A program made the translations under genes and the position numbers. A stretch of DNA of 64,000 bases from a virus, in IMG/VR virus record IMGVR_UViG_3300017971_000213, positions 1 through 64,000 of that record; one strand, 5' to 3'. A model generated the notes under the pieces. The model saw only the letters and a program-made list of their open reading frames with translations. It searched no databases and was not told where the DNA came from. Shown one piece after another: positions 16,013-25,200 of the stretch; position 1 is the first letter of the stretch; each line of letters opens with the position of its first letter.

Positions 16013-17824
16013 TCACAGAGACAAGTACCGCAAGAGGTCCTCACGTCCCATCTCTACCAGCTTTTCGTTACTCGTCGTGATCGCATCGGCCATGTCCTGC
16101 TTGCCCAGCAGCTTGTCCCGGATCAGCTCATCCACCGAGGCCACCACATCCAGAAAAACTACCGTCGCTGGTTTGGCGCGGATCATATCGAGCCTGGTCG
16201 GAGCGGACGCCGCTACCCGGCGGTGGATACGGTCCAGGGACTGCTTGTACAGAGTGAATGAGTACGGACGGTCTATGTAGATCGACGTGCGGCCTCGCGC
16301 CAAGAAGTCGACCCCCGTCCCTGCCTTGGCCGGAATGCACACCGCGACCCTCGGAGACGCGGCGTTCTCGAACTGGTCTGCGATAACTGCCAGCTCGTCG
16401 TTACCCACCCCTCCGTAGATCTTGACCGCTCCGTAGGTGGAGTTGTAGCGCTCGTAGAGCAGCTCCACCCCCTTCCGGTACTCCGTCCACAAAACGACCT
16501 TGGCCTCTGGATCGGAAAGCACCTCTTCGAGGACCGAATCGCACTCCACGTACTTCGCAGACTCCCCCTCCTCGTCCAGAAGACTCGGATGGTTCATCAC
16601 CTGACGTAGCCGCAAAACCGTCGAGTTGTCAGAGAGAAAGCGGTACAGGTTGACCATGCTGTCACGAGGAAGATCGGCAACGATCTCCCCGCAAATGGTC
16701 TTGTACAGAGCCAGCTGCTTGCCTGACATCTCGACGTCTCTGACCATGAACACCCGGTCCGGGAACCCAGTCATGTCGTCCTTGGTGCGCCTGATCGACA
16801 CCGCCTCCAGCAGACCCTTCAGCTCGTCGAGATTCTTGAAGCCCACCACCTTGCGGTGGGTCCCTCTATGCCCGTACGTGACGTTCTTCTTGACCACAAA
16901 ATGGTTCTCGAACTTGTTCTGATGGGGAACCGTGTCCAGGGACAGAGAACGGAGGACGACGAAAGCGTTCAACGGGCTCTCGCTGACGGGAGTACCGGTC
17001 ATCAGGATCGCACGAGGTCGATTACCCTCTCGATCCCTGGAGTCGTTCAGCAACGACAAAACACACTTCGTACGCTTCGCGTCCGGGTTCTTGTACATGT
17101 GGAACTCGTCAACGATAATCATATCCCACTGCATATCCCGGAGGAGCTTCAAAATCTGGCCACCCCACTGCTTGCCGCCCCCGATAAGGTTCTCCGGATG
17201 GATGAGCAAGACGTCCCACTCGGTGTCCTTGTTCCCTTGGATAAAGCTGAGCGCTCTCTTGCGTCCGTTCGGGACCGCCAAGGGCTTCAAATGTGTGTGC
17301 TTTTTGATCTCCTTCAGGAAACCGATCTGCACTGTGTAAGGGCAAATAAGGAGCGAACGACGTACCTTCGGACCCAAGGCAACGACAGTCGCCAGGGCTT
17401 CCAAACTCTTGCCAACTCCCATCTCGTCGAAAATCCCCACACGCCGATTGTTGTACGCGAAGGAGATCGCAGAGAGCTGATCTTCGTACGGAACCGTCTT
17501 CAACTTACCGTCGAGAAGACCGCTCACGAACTGATTGTTGACGCCCTTCTTGATCTCTTCGTTGCGCACCCGCTGTGAGTGAATCCACGTGATCCACTGG
17601 AAAGCATCCTCGTGGATGGTTCGCCCCTCCACGAGACCCAGCATATCGAGACGGTGCCGGAGCATCGCCATGTCGTAGTAAGAGATTGTCCAGGTGTTCT
17701 CGTCCACCTCGTACGACGACAGCAGACCACGCACTACCAGGTACACCCGCTCGTAGTAGGGATGCCGGGGATCTAACTGAACGCAGATGCGTTTCCCCTT
17801 GAGAGAGATCTCAATCAAAATCAC
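16013..17824 (-). CDS. SNF2-family DEAD/H helicase-like ATPase
   Basis: This 603-residue superfamily 2 ATPase shows a Q-motif-like PYEDQLSAISFAYNN, motif I DEMGVGKS (GVGKS 136-140) and motif II IIVDEFH (Asp239, Glu240). It also has motif III-like ILMTGTPVSESP (about 273-284), GTGVDF (motif V) and DRIHRR (motif VI, Arg finger). Order and spacing match SNF2/RapA-type double-stranded DNA translocases. It may remodel protein-DNA complexes during replication, recombination or transcription. A GTG at 17824 begins the frame, with TTGAGGG immediately before it. It overlaps the preceding gene by 14 bp. No nuclease domain is attached. Confidence 0.9.
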   Translation of the reverse strand: MILIEISLKGKRICVQLDPRHPYYERVYLVVRGLLSSYEVDENTWTISYYDMAMLRHRLDMLGLVEGRTIHEDAFQWITWIHSQRVRNEEIKKGVNNQFVSGLLDGKLKTVPYEDQLSAISFAYNNRRVGIFDEMGVGKSLEALATVVALGPKVRRSLLICPYTVQIGFLKEIKKHTHLKPLAVPNGRKRALSFIQGNKDTEWDVLLIHPENLIGGGKQWGGQILKLLRDMQWDMIIVDEFHMYKNPDAKRTKCVLSLLNDSRDREGNRPRAILMTGTPVSESPLNAFVVLRSLSLDTVPHQNKFENHFVVKKNVTYGHRGTHRKVVGFKNLDELKGLLEAVSIRRTKDDMTGFPDRVFMVRDVEMSGKQLALYKTICGEIVADLPRDSMVNLYRFLSDNSTVLRLRQVMNHPSLLDEEGESAKYVECDSVLEEVLSDPEAKVVLWTEYRKGVELLYERYNSTYGAVKIYGGVGNDELAVIADQFENAASPRVAVCIPAKAGTGVDFLARGRTSIYIDRPYSFTLYKQSLDRIHRRVAASAPTRLDMIRAKPATVVFLDVVASVDELIRDKLLGKQDMADAITTSNEKLVEMGREDLLRYLSL

Positions 17825-18239
17825 CCCTCAAGAACTCGTCAACCTCAGACTCCCGCTTATCCTGCTCGGACACCGACGCCATCTCCAAGACACGACCCTT
17901 CAGGAGGGGGTACCCCTTGCACCCTACCCCCTTGACCTCGATCTCGCGTACAGGAGCCCCAGGGCTCAAGTAGTAGAGCGACTCGAACGTCCTACGCTCG
18001 TCCGCCCCCACGTTGACCAACGACGTCTTGACCGAGATCCGAATAACGTCACCCGAGTCGGCCTCACCCTTCCACAGGTACCACAGGATGCCCTTGGAAG
18101 ACTCCAACCGCGACGTCAGGTACTTGCCGCACTTGTCCTGCCACGAACACTCCTCGTCGTTGATCCACGCACGGATGAGCTGGCCCTCTCGACGTCGTTG
18201 AGCCGTCTTCTGGTAGCCAATCTGTACGATGAACTTCAC
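17811..18239 (-). CDS. Hypothetical protein, 142 aa
   Basis: No family is recognised. The protein is beta-rich at the start (MKFIVQIGYQKTAQRRREGQ), with strands continuing through ILWYLWKGE and VIRISVKTSLV, and it ends in a charged helix (SEQDKRESEVDEFLRGDFD). The small size and basic patch suggest a nucleic-acid or protein-binding accessory factor, but this is only composition. GTG start overlaps the upstream stop (GTGA), and its end overlaps the SNF2 gene by 14 bp, so it is co-translated with both neighbours. Confidence 0.7.
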   Translation of the reverse strand: MKFIVQIGYQKTAQRRREGQLIRAWINDEECSWQDKCGKYLTSRLESSKGILWYLWKGEADSGDVIRISVKTSLVNVGADERRTFESLYYLSPGAPVREIEVKGVGCKGYPLLKGRVLEMASVSEQDKRESEVDEFLRGDFD

Positions 18240-18769
18240 TCGCCACCCTGCGGAGCTGTGCTGACCTCCTCAACAACCTGCTGCCACTCGGCGTCGGCCT
18301 CATTGAGGGGCAAGCCGGTCTTCGCCGTCGGAGGAAGCTTGGCCTCCATCCACCGAACAACGAGATCTACGAGAGATTTCGCCACAGGAACATCAGGAAC
18401 ACCGCTGATGCCCGACGGCTGGAACTCTTGGTACTTGAACTTCTCGTAGACCTTCGCCGGAGGAACCCCGAACTGAAGAAGCAGCGAAAGGGCGATGGAC
18501 CACATGTCCGCGAGACCATGCAACTCGTGCCCGTGCTTGCCCATCCGGATGAACACCTCGCCAGGGGTACCGTCGGGGTAGCAACCCACCGTGAAGTACC
18601 CCTTGATCTCCGTGATCTCCTTCTTCTCGTTCTCACGAGTCAGGGTGAACCGCACCGTACGGCTCTTGCGCTCATCGAGAAGGGGACGACGGATAGGCTC
18701 GTCCCCGTAGCACTCGTGGAGTCCAACCAGAGAGGTCTCGATGTCGACCGGCTGTTCTTTCTTGATCAT
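18236..18769 (-). CDS. TSCPD-domain protein, like the C-terminal domain of B12-dependent ribonucleotide reductase
   Basis: This 177-residue protein closely follows the C-terminal region of class II ribonucleotide reductases (NrdJ). It shows GEVFIRMGKHGHELHGL, then SIALSLLLQFGVP with a KF...FQPSG segment, and AKSLVDLVVRWMEAKLP at the end. The catalytic NrdJ barrel is absent, so it cannot reduce ribonucleotides alone. Stand-alone forms of this domain are known from phages. It might modulate a host or phage reductase elsewhere in the genome. The gene is coupled by ATGA to the exonuclease-UDG gene and by GTGA to the next one, fitting a nucleotide supply and DNA repair block. Confidence 0.7.
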   Translation of the reverse strand: MIKKEQPVDIETSLVGLHECYGDEPIRRPLLDERKSRTVRFTLTRENEKKEITEIKGYFTVGCYPDGTPGEVFIRMGKHGHELHGLADMWSIALSLLLQFGVPPAKVYEKFKYQEFQPSGISGVPDVPVAKSLVDLVVRWMEAKLPPTAKTGLPLNEADAEWQQVVEEVSTAPQGGE

Positions 18770-20310
18770 CGCGTCACCTTGTCCAGAAAAGTTCTGATCG
18801 TGGTCGCCGCGTAATCCATATCACGCGAGGTCTTGACAGACCGAAGTGCTCCCGAAGGGTGCACGCAGATAGCCACCTTGGCGTCAACGTCCCCCACGAG
18901 ACCAGTAGGGTTCTCCAGGATTTCCCCACAGTGCTTGGACACCCGGCTCCGATACGGCGTCACCGCAGACATCGCTTCGTTCCCGAAGCAGATGATGAAC
19001 TTGGGCTTGAGCAGATCCAGCTCGGCGCGCAGATACGGAAGGCACGCCATGACCTCGGGGTACGTAGGGGGTCGATTGTTCTCCGAATAGCACTTGCAGG
19101 TGTTGGTGATCCAGCACTCCGACCGGCTAACACCGATCTGCTCAAGAAATCGATCCAACCGGGACCCCGCAGGGGCCTCGGGGAAGAAGGGCACGCCGTT
19201 CTCCAGCTCCTGCGCCCCTGGGTTGCGACCGAGGAGAAGAATCTCGCGATCTTCCGCCCCCGAAGCGTACGTGGGGCCTTTATCCCCGCAATGAGACCTC
19301 AGCTCACAACGGTTGCACTCCGAGATGGCCCAATCGACCTCCCTCAGAGAGCCCCAGGACGGATTCTGCGCGCCGTAAGCTTCCATGTAGTCCACCATGC
19401 CCGTCAGGTCCGTTACACGGTCTGGAAGGAGCCCTGACGGCACAGGATAGCGTCTCCCTATGTGCTCCGACAAGATCTGAACCCGCATAGGGTCCCTGTA
19501 GAGGGGTTTGGACACCTGTTCGAGGAGAACTTGGCGTTCCTTCTCAGAAAGACAGTGAATCGCCTCCCGTAGAGATGGAATCTTGACGAGCCGGTACATC
19601 TCGGCAAGAAAATCCCCCTCGGGGAGTATCTTGGAGGTGGATTTCTTCTCGTCGAGTTCCTTGGCGTGCTCCGGGTTGAGCAGCTCGCCAAGACTCCCGA
19701 ACCGGCGCAACAAAGCAGACCCGGTTTTCGGCCCAACCCCCTTCACCCCCGGAAGATTGTCCGAGGCATCCCCAACGAGAGCCTTCAGATCGGGAATCTG
19801 AGCACAATCCACCTCGAAGTGAGCCTGCGCGGACGTCTGATCCACGAACAGCTCCTTCTGATGGTCGTAGACGTGGACCCGGTCGCTCACGAGCTGCCAG
19901 AGATCGCGATCTCCGGTCGCCAGGATGACTTCCCAGCCACCGAGGACGTACGCGAAGTACTCAGCGAGCCACGCCAATACGTCGTCGGCCTCCACCCCGT
20001 GGACAACTACCTGACGGACTCCGTACGCGTCGAGATACCGGCGTGCGAGCATCAACTGCTCGTCGAGGGCCTCCAGATCGATGGCAGAGTCCCTCTTTTT
20101 CTGCGCCCGGTGGGCTTTGTACTCCGAGTACAGCTCCGTCCGCCACCGAGATTTCCCCCTATCCCAGCACACCACAACATCCTGAGGCGTGAATTTCGAC
20201 ATCACCTCGAAGAAGTAAGTGATGACCTTCTGAGCGATGCCCTCGATGGGGCTGGAGTGGGCGGCACGCCACAGAAGAGGGTTACCGTCGATGAGAAGCA
20301 CGCGACTCAT
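18766..20310 (-). CDS. 5'-3' exonuclease (flap/PIN) fused to family 4-like uracil-DNA glycosylase
   Basis: This 514-residue protein has two domains. Residues 1-~205 are a polymerase I-type 5' nuclease with LLIDGN (Asp8), Asp50, RTELYSEYKAHR, EADD (107-110), GDRD (133-136), GDASDN (180-185) and the helix-hairpin GVKGVGPKTG. Residues ~328-510 are a UDG domain with Cys332, Cys335, Cys407 and Cys423 in the positions of the 4Fe-4S ligands of family 4 UDGs. It also has GRNPGAQE (361-368), PFF, NNRPP and HPS (484-486). The usual acidic GEAPG-like water-activating segment reads GRNPG, so glycosylase activity may differ. The polymerase in this phage lacks a 5' nuclease, which this gene would supply. 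ATG 20310 is preferred over an upstream TTG. Confidence 0.88.
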   Translation of the reverse strand: MSRVLLIDGNPLLWRAAHSSPIEGIAQKVITYFFEVMSKFTPQDVVVCWDRGKSRWRTELYSEYKAHRAQKKRDSAIDLEALDEQLMLARRYLDAYGVRQVVVHGVEADDVLAWLAEYFAYVLGGWEVILATGDRDLWQLVSDRVHVYDHQKELFVDQTSAQAHFEVDCAQIPDLKALVGDASDNLPGVKGVGPKTGSALLRRFGSLGELLNPEHAKELDEKKSTSKILPEGDFLAEMYRLVKIPSLREAIHCLSEKERQVLLEQVSKPLYRDPMRVQILSEHIGRRYPVPSGLLPDRVTDLTGMVDYMEAYGAQNPSWGSLREVDWAISECNRCELRSHCGDKGPTYASGAEDREILLLGRNPGAQELENGVPFFPEAPAGSRLDRFLEQIGVSRSECWITNTCKCYSENNRPPTYPEVMACLPYLRAELDLLKPKFIICFGNEAMSAVTPYRSRVSKHCGEILENPTGLVGDVDAKVAICVHPSGALRSVKTSRDMDYAATTIRTFLDKVTR

Positions 20311-20359
20311 GCTCTTAAAATACAAGATGGGGTTGAAGGTGGCAGAACTAGGGGTTGGG

Positions 20360-21679
20360 CTACTCGGCTAGACGGTTCACCAGAAGTCGTTCCCTGTCGT
20401 CCTCCTTGCGAGGCTGCTCTACCTCACGAATGAACTCCGCAGGAACCAGCCTCTGGCCTTGAGTGTTCACCTCACCCTTCAAGGCATTCCACTTGGGAAC
20501 GTCGAGAACAAGCCTGAGGCAGTCGTCGAACCCGTTGGCCGTGAGCCACTCGACGATGCGCGCCTCGTCCCGCTTGATCACCGTATCCCCGACCGAAACG
20601 ACCACCTGAGCCGCAAAACCGCCGTCTTCTAGGTACTTGGAGGGCTTGCCCGGCTCCGACTCCACTCCGTGCTCCTTCACGTAAGCCATGAGAGGTGCAC
20701 GAAGCTCCTTCTGGACCTCCTCGAAGGCCTTCTTGTACTCAGCCTGGGCATCACGGGCCGCAGCGTACCTCTGAAGATCCTCGCAGTACTTCACGCGAAG
20801 CTGAGCCTGCTCCTCCTGGAGTCGCTGCTCCTCGAAGTAGTCGTACTCGGGCTCGTCGATATCTCGCTCACCGTCATCAGGCTTGAAGCCCAGCGCCCCC
20901 ATCGAGGGCTCGACCGGAGACAGCTTGAGGACACGGACATGACCCGCCAGGACCTGCTTCTCCTGGACCGCCCAGAGCGCCTCTCCGCCTTCGGCACGAC
21001 AGATCAGCATCACGTCTCCCTGCACGACCTCCTTCTGGAGCACCTGAACCGTCAGATCCTCGACATCGACTGCCTGCCAGGAAGCCGTCTGGGGGTTCTG
21101 CCACCAGGTAGGGCCGTTCAGGATGAGAGCAGACCCCACGGGCACCGTCAGAATAACAGCAGGCGGCACTTCCGGAGGTGGAGGAGCGTCCGGAATCGGG
21201 TCCGCAGCCGGAGCGGTGATCGTCTGGTTCCCTTCGAGGGGAGGGGTGACCTCCACGGGCGTTGAGGTCGGGACAGTAGACGAGACATTCTCGGTCGACG
21301 GGACCTCCGGCTCCGCAGGAACCTCCTCGGTTTTCTCGGGAGCCTTCTCTGCCTCCTCAGGAGCAACAGGCTTCGTCGCAGTCGTCTTCTGAGGTGCCTT
21401 GCGGGCCGGGACTGCGGGAGCTGCCGGCGCGGCCTCCCCGTCATCGACCACAGGGTCCGGAGGGACGTTCCCCATCTTCTCCAGCTCCGCCTTATGCTTG
21501 AGCTTCATGTGGGTCTTCACGTACCTCTCGGCCTTGAAACCACCTTTTCCGCAAATCGCGCACTTCCACTTGGTCCCCTCGGACATCATCTCCTCCTTGG
21601 CAGATCGTACCCTGTCTAAGGTCCTCTCAAGCGGAGGCGTGAGAGCCCTTTCTACAGCACCGAGAGCCTTTGCAAACAT
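20360..21679 (-). CDS. C2H2 zinc-finger protein with Pro/Ala/Glu linker
   Basis: This 439-residue protein has an N-terminal helix and one C2H2-type finger (Cys40, Cys43, His57, His62; CAICGKGGFKA ... THMKLKH). A long low-complexity linker follows (about 75-180, rich in Pro, Ala, Glu and Thr). Next come a beta-rich region (about 185-265), a helical coiled segment (about 290-345, YFEEQRLQEEQAQLRVKYCE), and a folded C-terminal domain. ATG 21679 has GGGAGGAC upstream. The linker makes the frame look disordered but there is no break. DNA binding through the finger is probable and function is unknown. It follows the regulator and leads the replication operon, so it may be an early protein. Confidence 0.8.
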   Translation of the reverse strand: MFAKALGAVERALTPPLERTLDRVRSAKEEMMSEGTKWKCAICGKGGFKAERYVKTHMKLKHKAELEKMGNVPPDPVVDDGEAAPAAPAVPARKAPQKTTATKPVAPEEAEKAPEKTEEVPAEPEVPSTENVSSTVPTSTPVEVTPPLEGNQTITAPAADPIPDAPPPPEVPPAVILTVPVGSALILNGPTWWQNPQTASWQAVDVEDLTVQVLQKEVVQGDVMLICRAEGGEALWAVQEKQVLAGHVRVLKLSPVEPSMGALGFKPDDGERDIDEPEYDYFEEQRLQEEQAQLRVKYCEDLQRYAAARDAQAEYKKAFEEVQKELRAPLMAYVKEHGVESEPGKPSKYLEDGGFAAQVVVSVGDTVIKRDEARIVEWLTANGFDDCLRLVLDVPKWNALKGEVNTQGQRLVPAEFIREVEQPRKEDDRERLLVNRLAE

Positions 21680-21726
21680 CGATTGTCCTCCCGTACAGCC
21701 CACATACAAGCCAACGAGGCAACCTT

Positions 21727-21750
21727 ACTATAGCATTGAGGCTCTGTCAA
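21727..21750 (-). promoter_or_regulatory. Promoter-like signals upstream of the C2H2 gene (TTGACAG element)
   Basis: The gap 21680-21758 contains TTGACA (21745-21750) and TATAGT (21727-21732) on the minus strand, separated by only 12 bp. A 17-bp spacing would place a poorer TAAGGT box at 21722-21727. The sequence TTGACAGAGCC resembles the elements at 12.03 and 22.28 kb. A T6 run follows the upstream stop codon but no convincing terminator stem precedes it. Confidence 0.45.
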
Positions 21751-21758
21751 TGAAAAAA

Positions 21759-22208
21759 TCAGGAGGCGTCTTCGGAGTCCGGCGGGGTGAGGTCAGCGAA
21801 GGGGTCCCGAATCGGGGAAAGGTTCTTGATCCCCGTGATGACCATGTTGACGACGAACGCGTTCTTGGACATCTCCGCGCGCTTGGAGAACTCGACAATA
21901 CGGTCATGAACAGACGAAGGGAAGCTGACCAGCATCTTCCTCGGGATGTCCGGTGCGTACTCCGTCCCTGTCAACTTCCACTGGCGTACACCGCGCCGAA
22001 CCTTGTCCTCGACCACCCGGTGCTCTCTCAAAACACGAAGATTGTTCCCCACCTTTGACAAGGTGTGAGTCTCCGCGAACTTCATCTCCAAGAACTTGAC
22101 CACCATCTCGGTAGTCACCCACTCGTGCTCGCGCTCTAGGTACCCCAGAGCCTCGATGATCTTGTGACGCAGGACAATAAGGGGGTCTTCCTGCCGGCCC
22201 GTGCTCAT
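21759..22208 (-). CDS. Transcriptional regulator: winged helix plus ribbon-helix-helix
   Basis: This 149-residue protein combines an N-terminal winged-helix-like region (about 10-75, WVTTEMVVKFLEMKF then VGNNLRVLREHRVVEDK and a wing RRGVRQWKL) with a C-terminal ribbon-helix-helix segment. The C-terminal part begins at a beta strand KMLVSFP (about 90) and has helices SVHDRIVEFSKRAEMS and KNAFVVNMVITGIKN. Such proteins are dimeric DNA-binding regulators. The ATG at 22208 has GAGGAGG upstream. It has its own promoter, an inverted repeat in the leader and an 11-bp palindrome on the -10 box, which suggests autoregulation. It separates the structural from the replication half and may act as a timing switch. 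Confidence 0.75.
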   Translation of the reverse strand: MSTGRQEDPLIVLRHKIIEALGYLEREHEWVTTEMVVKFLEMKFAETHTLSKVGNNLRVLREHRVVEDKVRRGVRQWKLTGTEYAPDIPRKMLVSFPSSVHDRIVEFSKRAEMSKNAFVVNMVITGIKNLSPIRDPFADLTPPDSEDAS

Positions 22209-22222
22209 GAGAATCCTCCTCT

Positions 22223-22236
22223 CCGGTATACACCGG
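22223..22236 (-). promoter_or_regulatory. Inverted repeat in the leader of the regulator gene
   Basis: CCGGT and ACCGG flank a 4-base centre (GTAT on the minus strand), between the promoter and the AGGAGG of the regulator gene. It could be an operator for the regulator or an RNA hairpin just upstream of the ribosome binding site. Confidence 0.45.
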
Positions 22237-22246
22237 AAGCCTTAAC

Positions 22247-22283
22247 ATCTTGAAGATATATCACGAATCCCGGAGGCTGTCAA
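22247..22283 (-). promoter_or_regulatory. Sigma-70-like promoter with overlapping palindrome
   Basis: On the minus strand TTGACA (22278-22283) and TATATC (22255-22260) are separated by exactly 17 bp, the best host-type promoter in the window. An 11-bp palindrome (ATCTT, one centre base, AAGAT; 22247-22257) overlaps the -10 box, a natural site for repression by the ribbon-helix-helix protein it drives. The promoter lies in the 88-bp gap 22209-22296. Confidence 0.75.
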
Positions 22284-22296
22284 TAGAGGGGAGTCT

Positions 22297-25200
22297 CTAT
22301 ACCCAGGTGTAGATGGGGGGAGTACCGCCGTTATAAGACGTGAAGTTGGTGAAGGTCAACGTCTCATAGAAGCACCCGCCGTAGTAGTTTGAAGGCCAGC
22401 CGCCAGATTTCGCCAAGTAGACTTTAGGGGTATCGGAAAGCAGAGAAACGGATGCAACAACGTGAATGGCATTTCCGTTGAAGAAGAATTCCGGAAGCCT
22501 CCCCGCACCGCCCGTATTCAGCAGAGACTGCACGTGCATCACGTAAGGGTGGTTTGCGGAAACTGCCCCTGAGTTCCCCTCCCAGTTGAACGCACTCGTA
22601 CTCGTGCACGTGGTGTAGAAAGTATTCCCTTCTACGTGAACAAGAGGGTATTCCCCGTTAGCAGCATCCCACCCAGAAGCCGGGAGGATGTAGAGAGCAT
22701 GGAGCGGAGTAGGAACTCCGGTGAACACGGAGTCCGTATCATCGAAAACACACCCCTTGATCGAATACTGGGAAGGGTACGACGTCGGCATCCTCAAGTA
22801 GCAGAGATAACCGTAAGTGGACGAACCATTCGTGCCTGCAACGGTCTGTACACCTCCCCCAGGACCTGCCCTTGTCGTCAGGAGACAACCGTCGATGGTC
22901 ACGTTAGCGCAGTCCCTGGCCTTGATGCACGCGCTACCCGCCGGAACGTCCAAAGTGGACCCATTGAAGATCGGCTGGAGGAGCATCTTGTTGCCGCTTA
23001 GAGAAACCCCAGCGCAATCATCCCCGTACACCACGCAATGCGAGCCTGAACCACCCCCGAGGCTGCTATAGGGGTTCCCGTTGTACGCCGCAGCCACGAC
23101 CACGTTGTCGCTGATCAGAGAAAGAGGGGTGGAGGTGGCGGCGTAGATCCCCGTCCCGTTCCCGTAGATGTAGTTGTTGTTCACGGAAACTTGATTGGCG
23201 ATCTTTCCGAAGAAACCCGCCCGGAGACCGCTCAGCACGTTTCCGCTGACCGTGCAGTTGATCGGCACCCTGTCCGAAGAAGACGTACTCCCCATGTAGA
23301 GCGCCGCTCCGTTAGACGAGTTGTCCCCGTTCAGGATCACGGTATTACCGGACACCGCGCTGTCCGCCAAGGCGTGGTCCACGTCGATCCCAGCCACCCG
23401 GAAAGAGGTCGTCGACATCCCAGGAAGGATGACAACGTTATCGTTGATAGTGGCACCCTGGATTCCCTGCGTGCCCACCACATAGCTAGTACCGCTGATG
23501 TAGATCCCGCGAGTGCTGTTACCACTGGACCTGAGACCGTACAGGATGTTCGCGTCCACAGTGAGGCCCCTGGTATGGTCTCCCCCGGAAGAGGTGTGGT
23601 CCAGGGTGATGCGGATACCACGAACCGACCCCTCGGACGACAGACCTCCCATCAGGTTCTCGCTCACAGAGATCATCGAGAGGTCGGGCTCCGTCACCGT
23701 CAAATCGCACTCGACGATGACCCCCGTCAGCTCGCTGCTCAAGTAGTGCCCGGAAGAAGTACCCTTCACGAAAGCCGTCATGAAGTTACCGTCGATCTTC
23801 AGAACACCAGCTGTGTTCAGGACCGGGAAGCTATTGATGTTGGCCCGAACACCCAAATGGTAGAGATACGTCATCGTGTTGCGGGAGATCTCCACCCCGT
23901 AACACGCCCCTTCCAGGAGAACACCCCCTCCAAGATACGAGAACGCGTTCCCCGTAACGGAAATACCACCTCCGTCGAGGAGCAGCACCCCTGTGATGAT
24001 CTGCGTCGACGATCCAGAGTGCCTATCAACGTTGTTCCCCTCGATATGCACTGAGAACAGCTGATCGACGATGATGCCCGTAGGGGAGTTGAGTTGCGCT
24101 CCGTTGTTGCCGATCCTGATCGTGTTGTCCCTGATGTAGATGTCTCTCGTATCGATACTGGAAGAAGATGTATTCTGCACCAGAATACCAGCACCGATAG
24201 CAGAATCATTCGTGTCAGGAACCTCGATGTAGTTCCCCTCCAGGTGGAGGTCTGCCACATCGAAGAGCGAGATCGCTATCGGGTAGATCGAGGGGACGCT
24301 GTAGATTCGGTTGTTCCGGACCGACCAGCTCGTCATCCCGTCGGCCTTGAGACCTGCGCCAAAGATAAACGGACAACCGATGGATACGTTGTTCTCGATA
24401 GTGACGTTGTTGACAGACGTCTCACCGATCACAAGCAGCTCCCAGGCCACGAAAGGGGCTCCCGTGCTGAAGTGATAGCAATCCCGGATCGTGGTCAAGG
24501 AACCGGCAGCGAAAGTGATCGAAGTAGCATCGTTGTTGACGATGTTGACCCCTTCGACCACGCAACCCTGCTGGACGTGCCAGTTGTAATCAGCTGCGAC
24601 GTTACACTGGACGACAGCGCCAACAGGGCTCACGGAGAGCCCCTTCACGCCGCGAACATTCACATACTGCGGCTGCCAGACCGGAAAATCGATGGTCACG
24701 CTGCCGATGATGTTGATCCAGTGGGCACCGAGATTCTCGGTGCCGGACATCGCGTGACGCGCATACTCAAACGCCGCGAAGAGGTTGTCGTACGCCGCCT
24801 GCCCGTGGTGGGCAACGCTGGTAGCGATACGAGACGCTACCGACCACGGATCGGTGACGTGGTTCACGTTCTGGGTGAAGTCGACAATCCGCGTAATGTC
24901 AGTGGAATCCGTAGCCAGATAGTAGAGGAGAACCCCTCGTTCCGGAGGATCTCCCGGACCCGAGAAGTGGTAGGTATCCGAAACGTTCGGGATGTTCTCC
25001 GTCAGCCCAAGAACGTACCTCATAGCCGCAGAGACGTCACCGCCGTAGCCCCCTGTGATGTCGAGAACGTGATAGTTGCCCTCCATGTCAGCCCACACGA
25101 ACTGAGACGTGCTGGGGAGAGCCGAAACCGTCTGCACGGAATCCGCCACGATCCTCTGCCCACGGCAGTAATAGGCACCTCCGTTGATATCGATGCCGAA

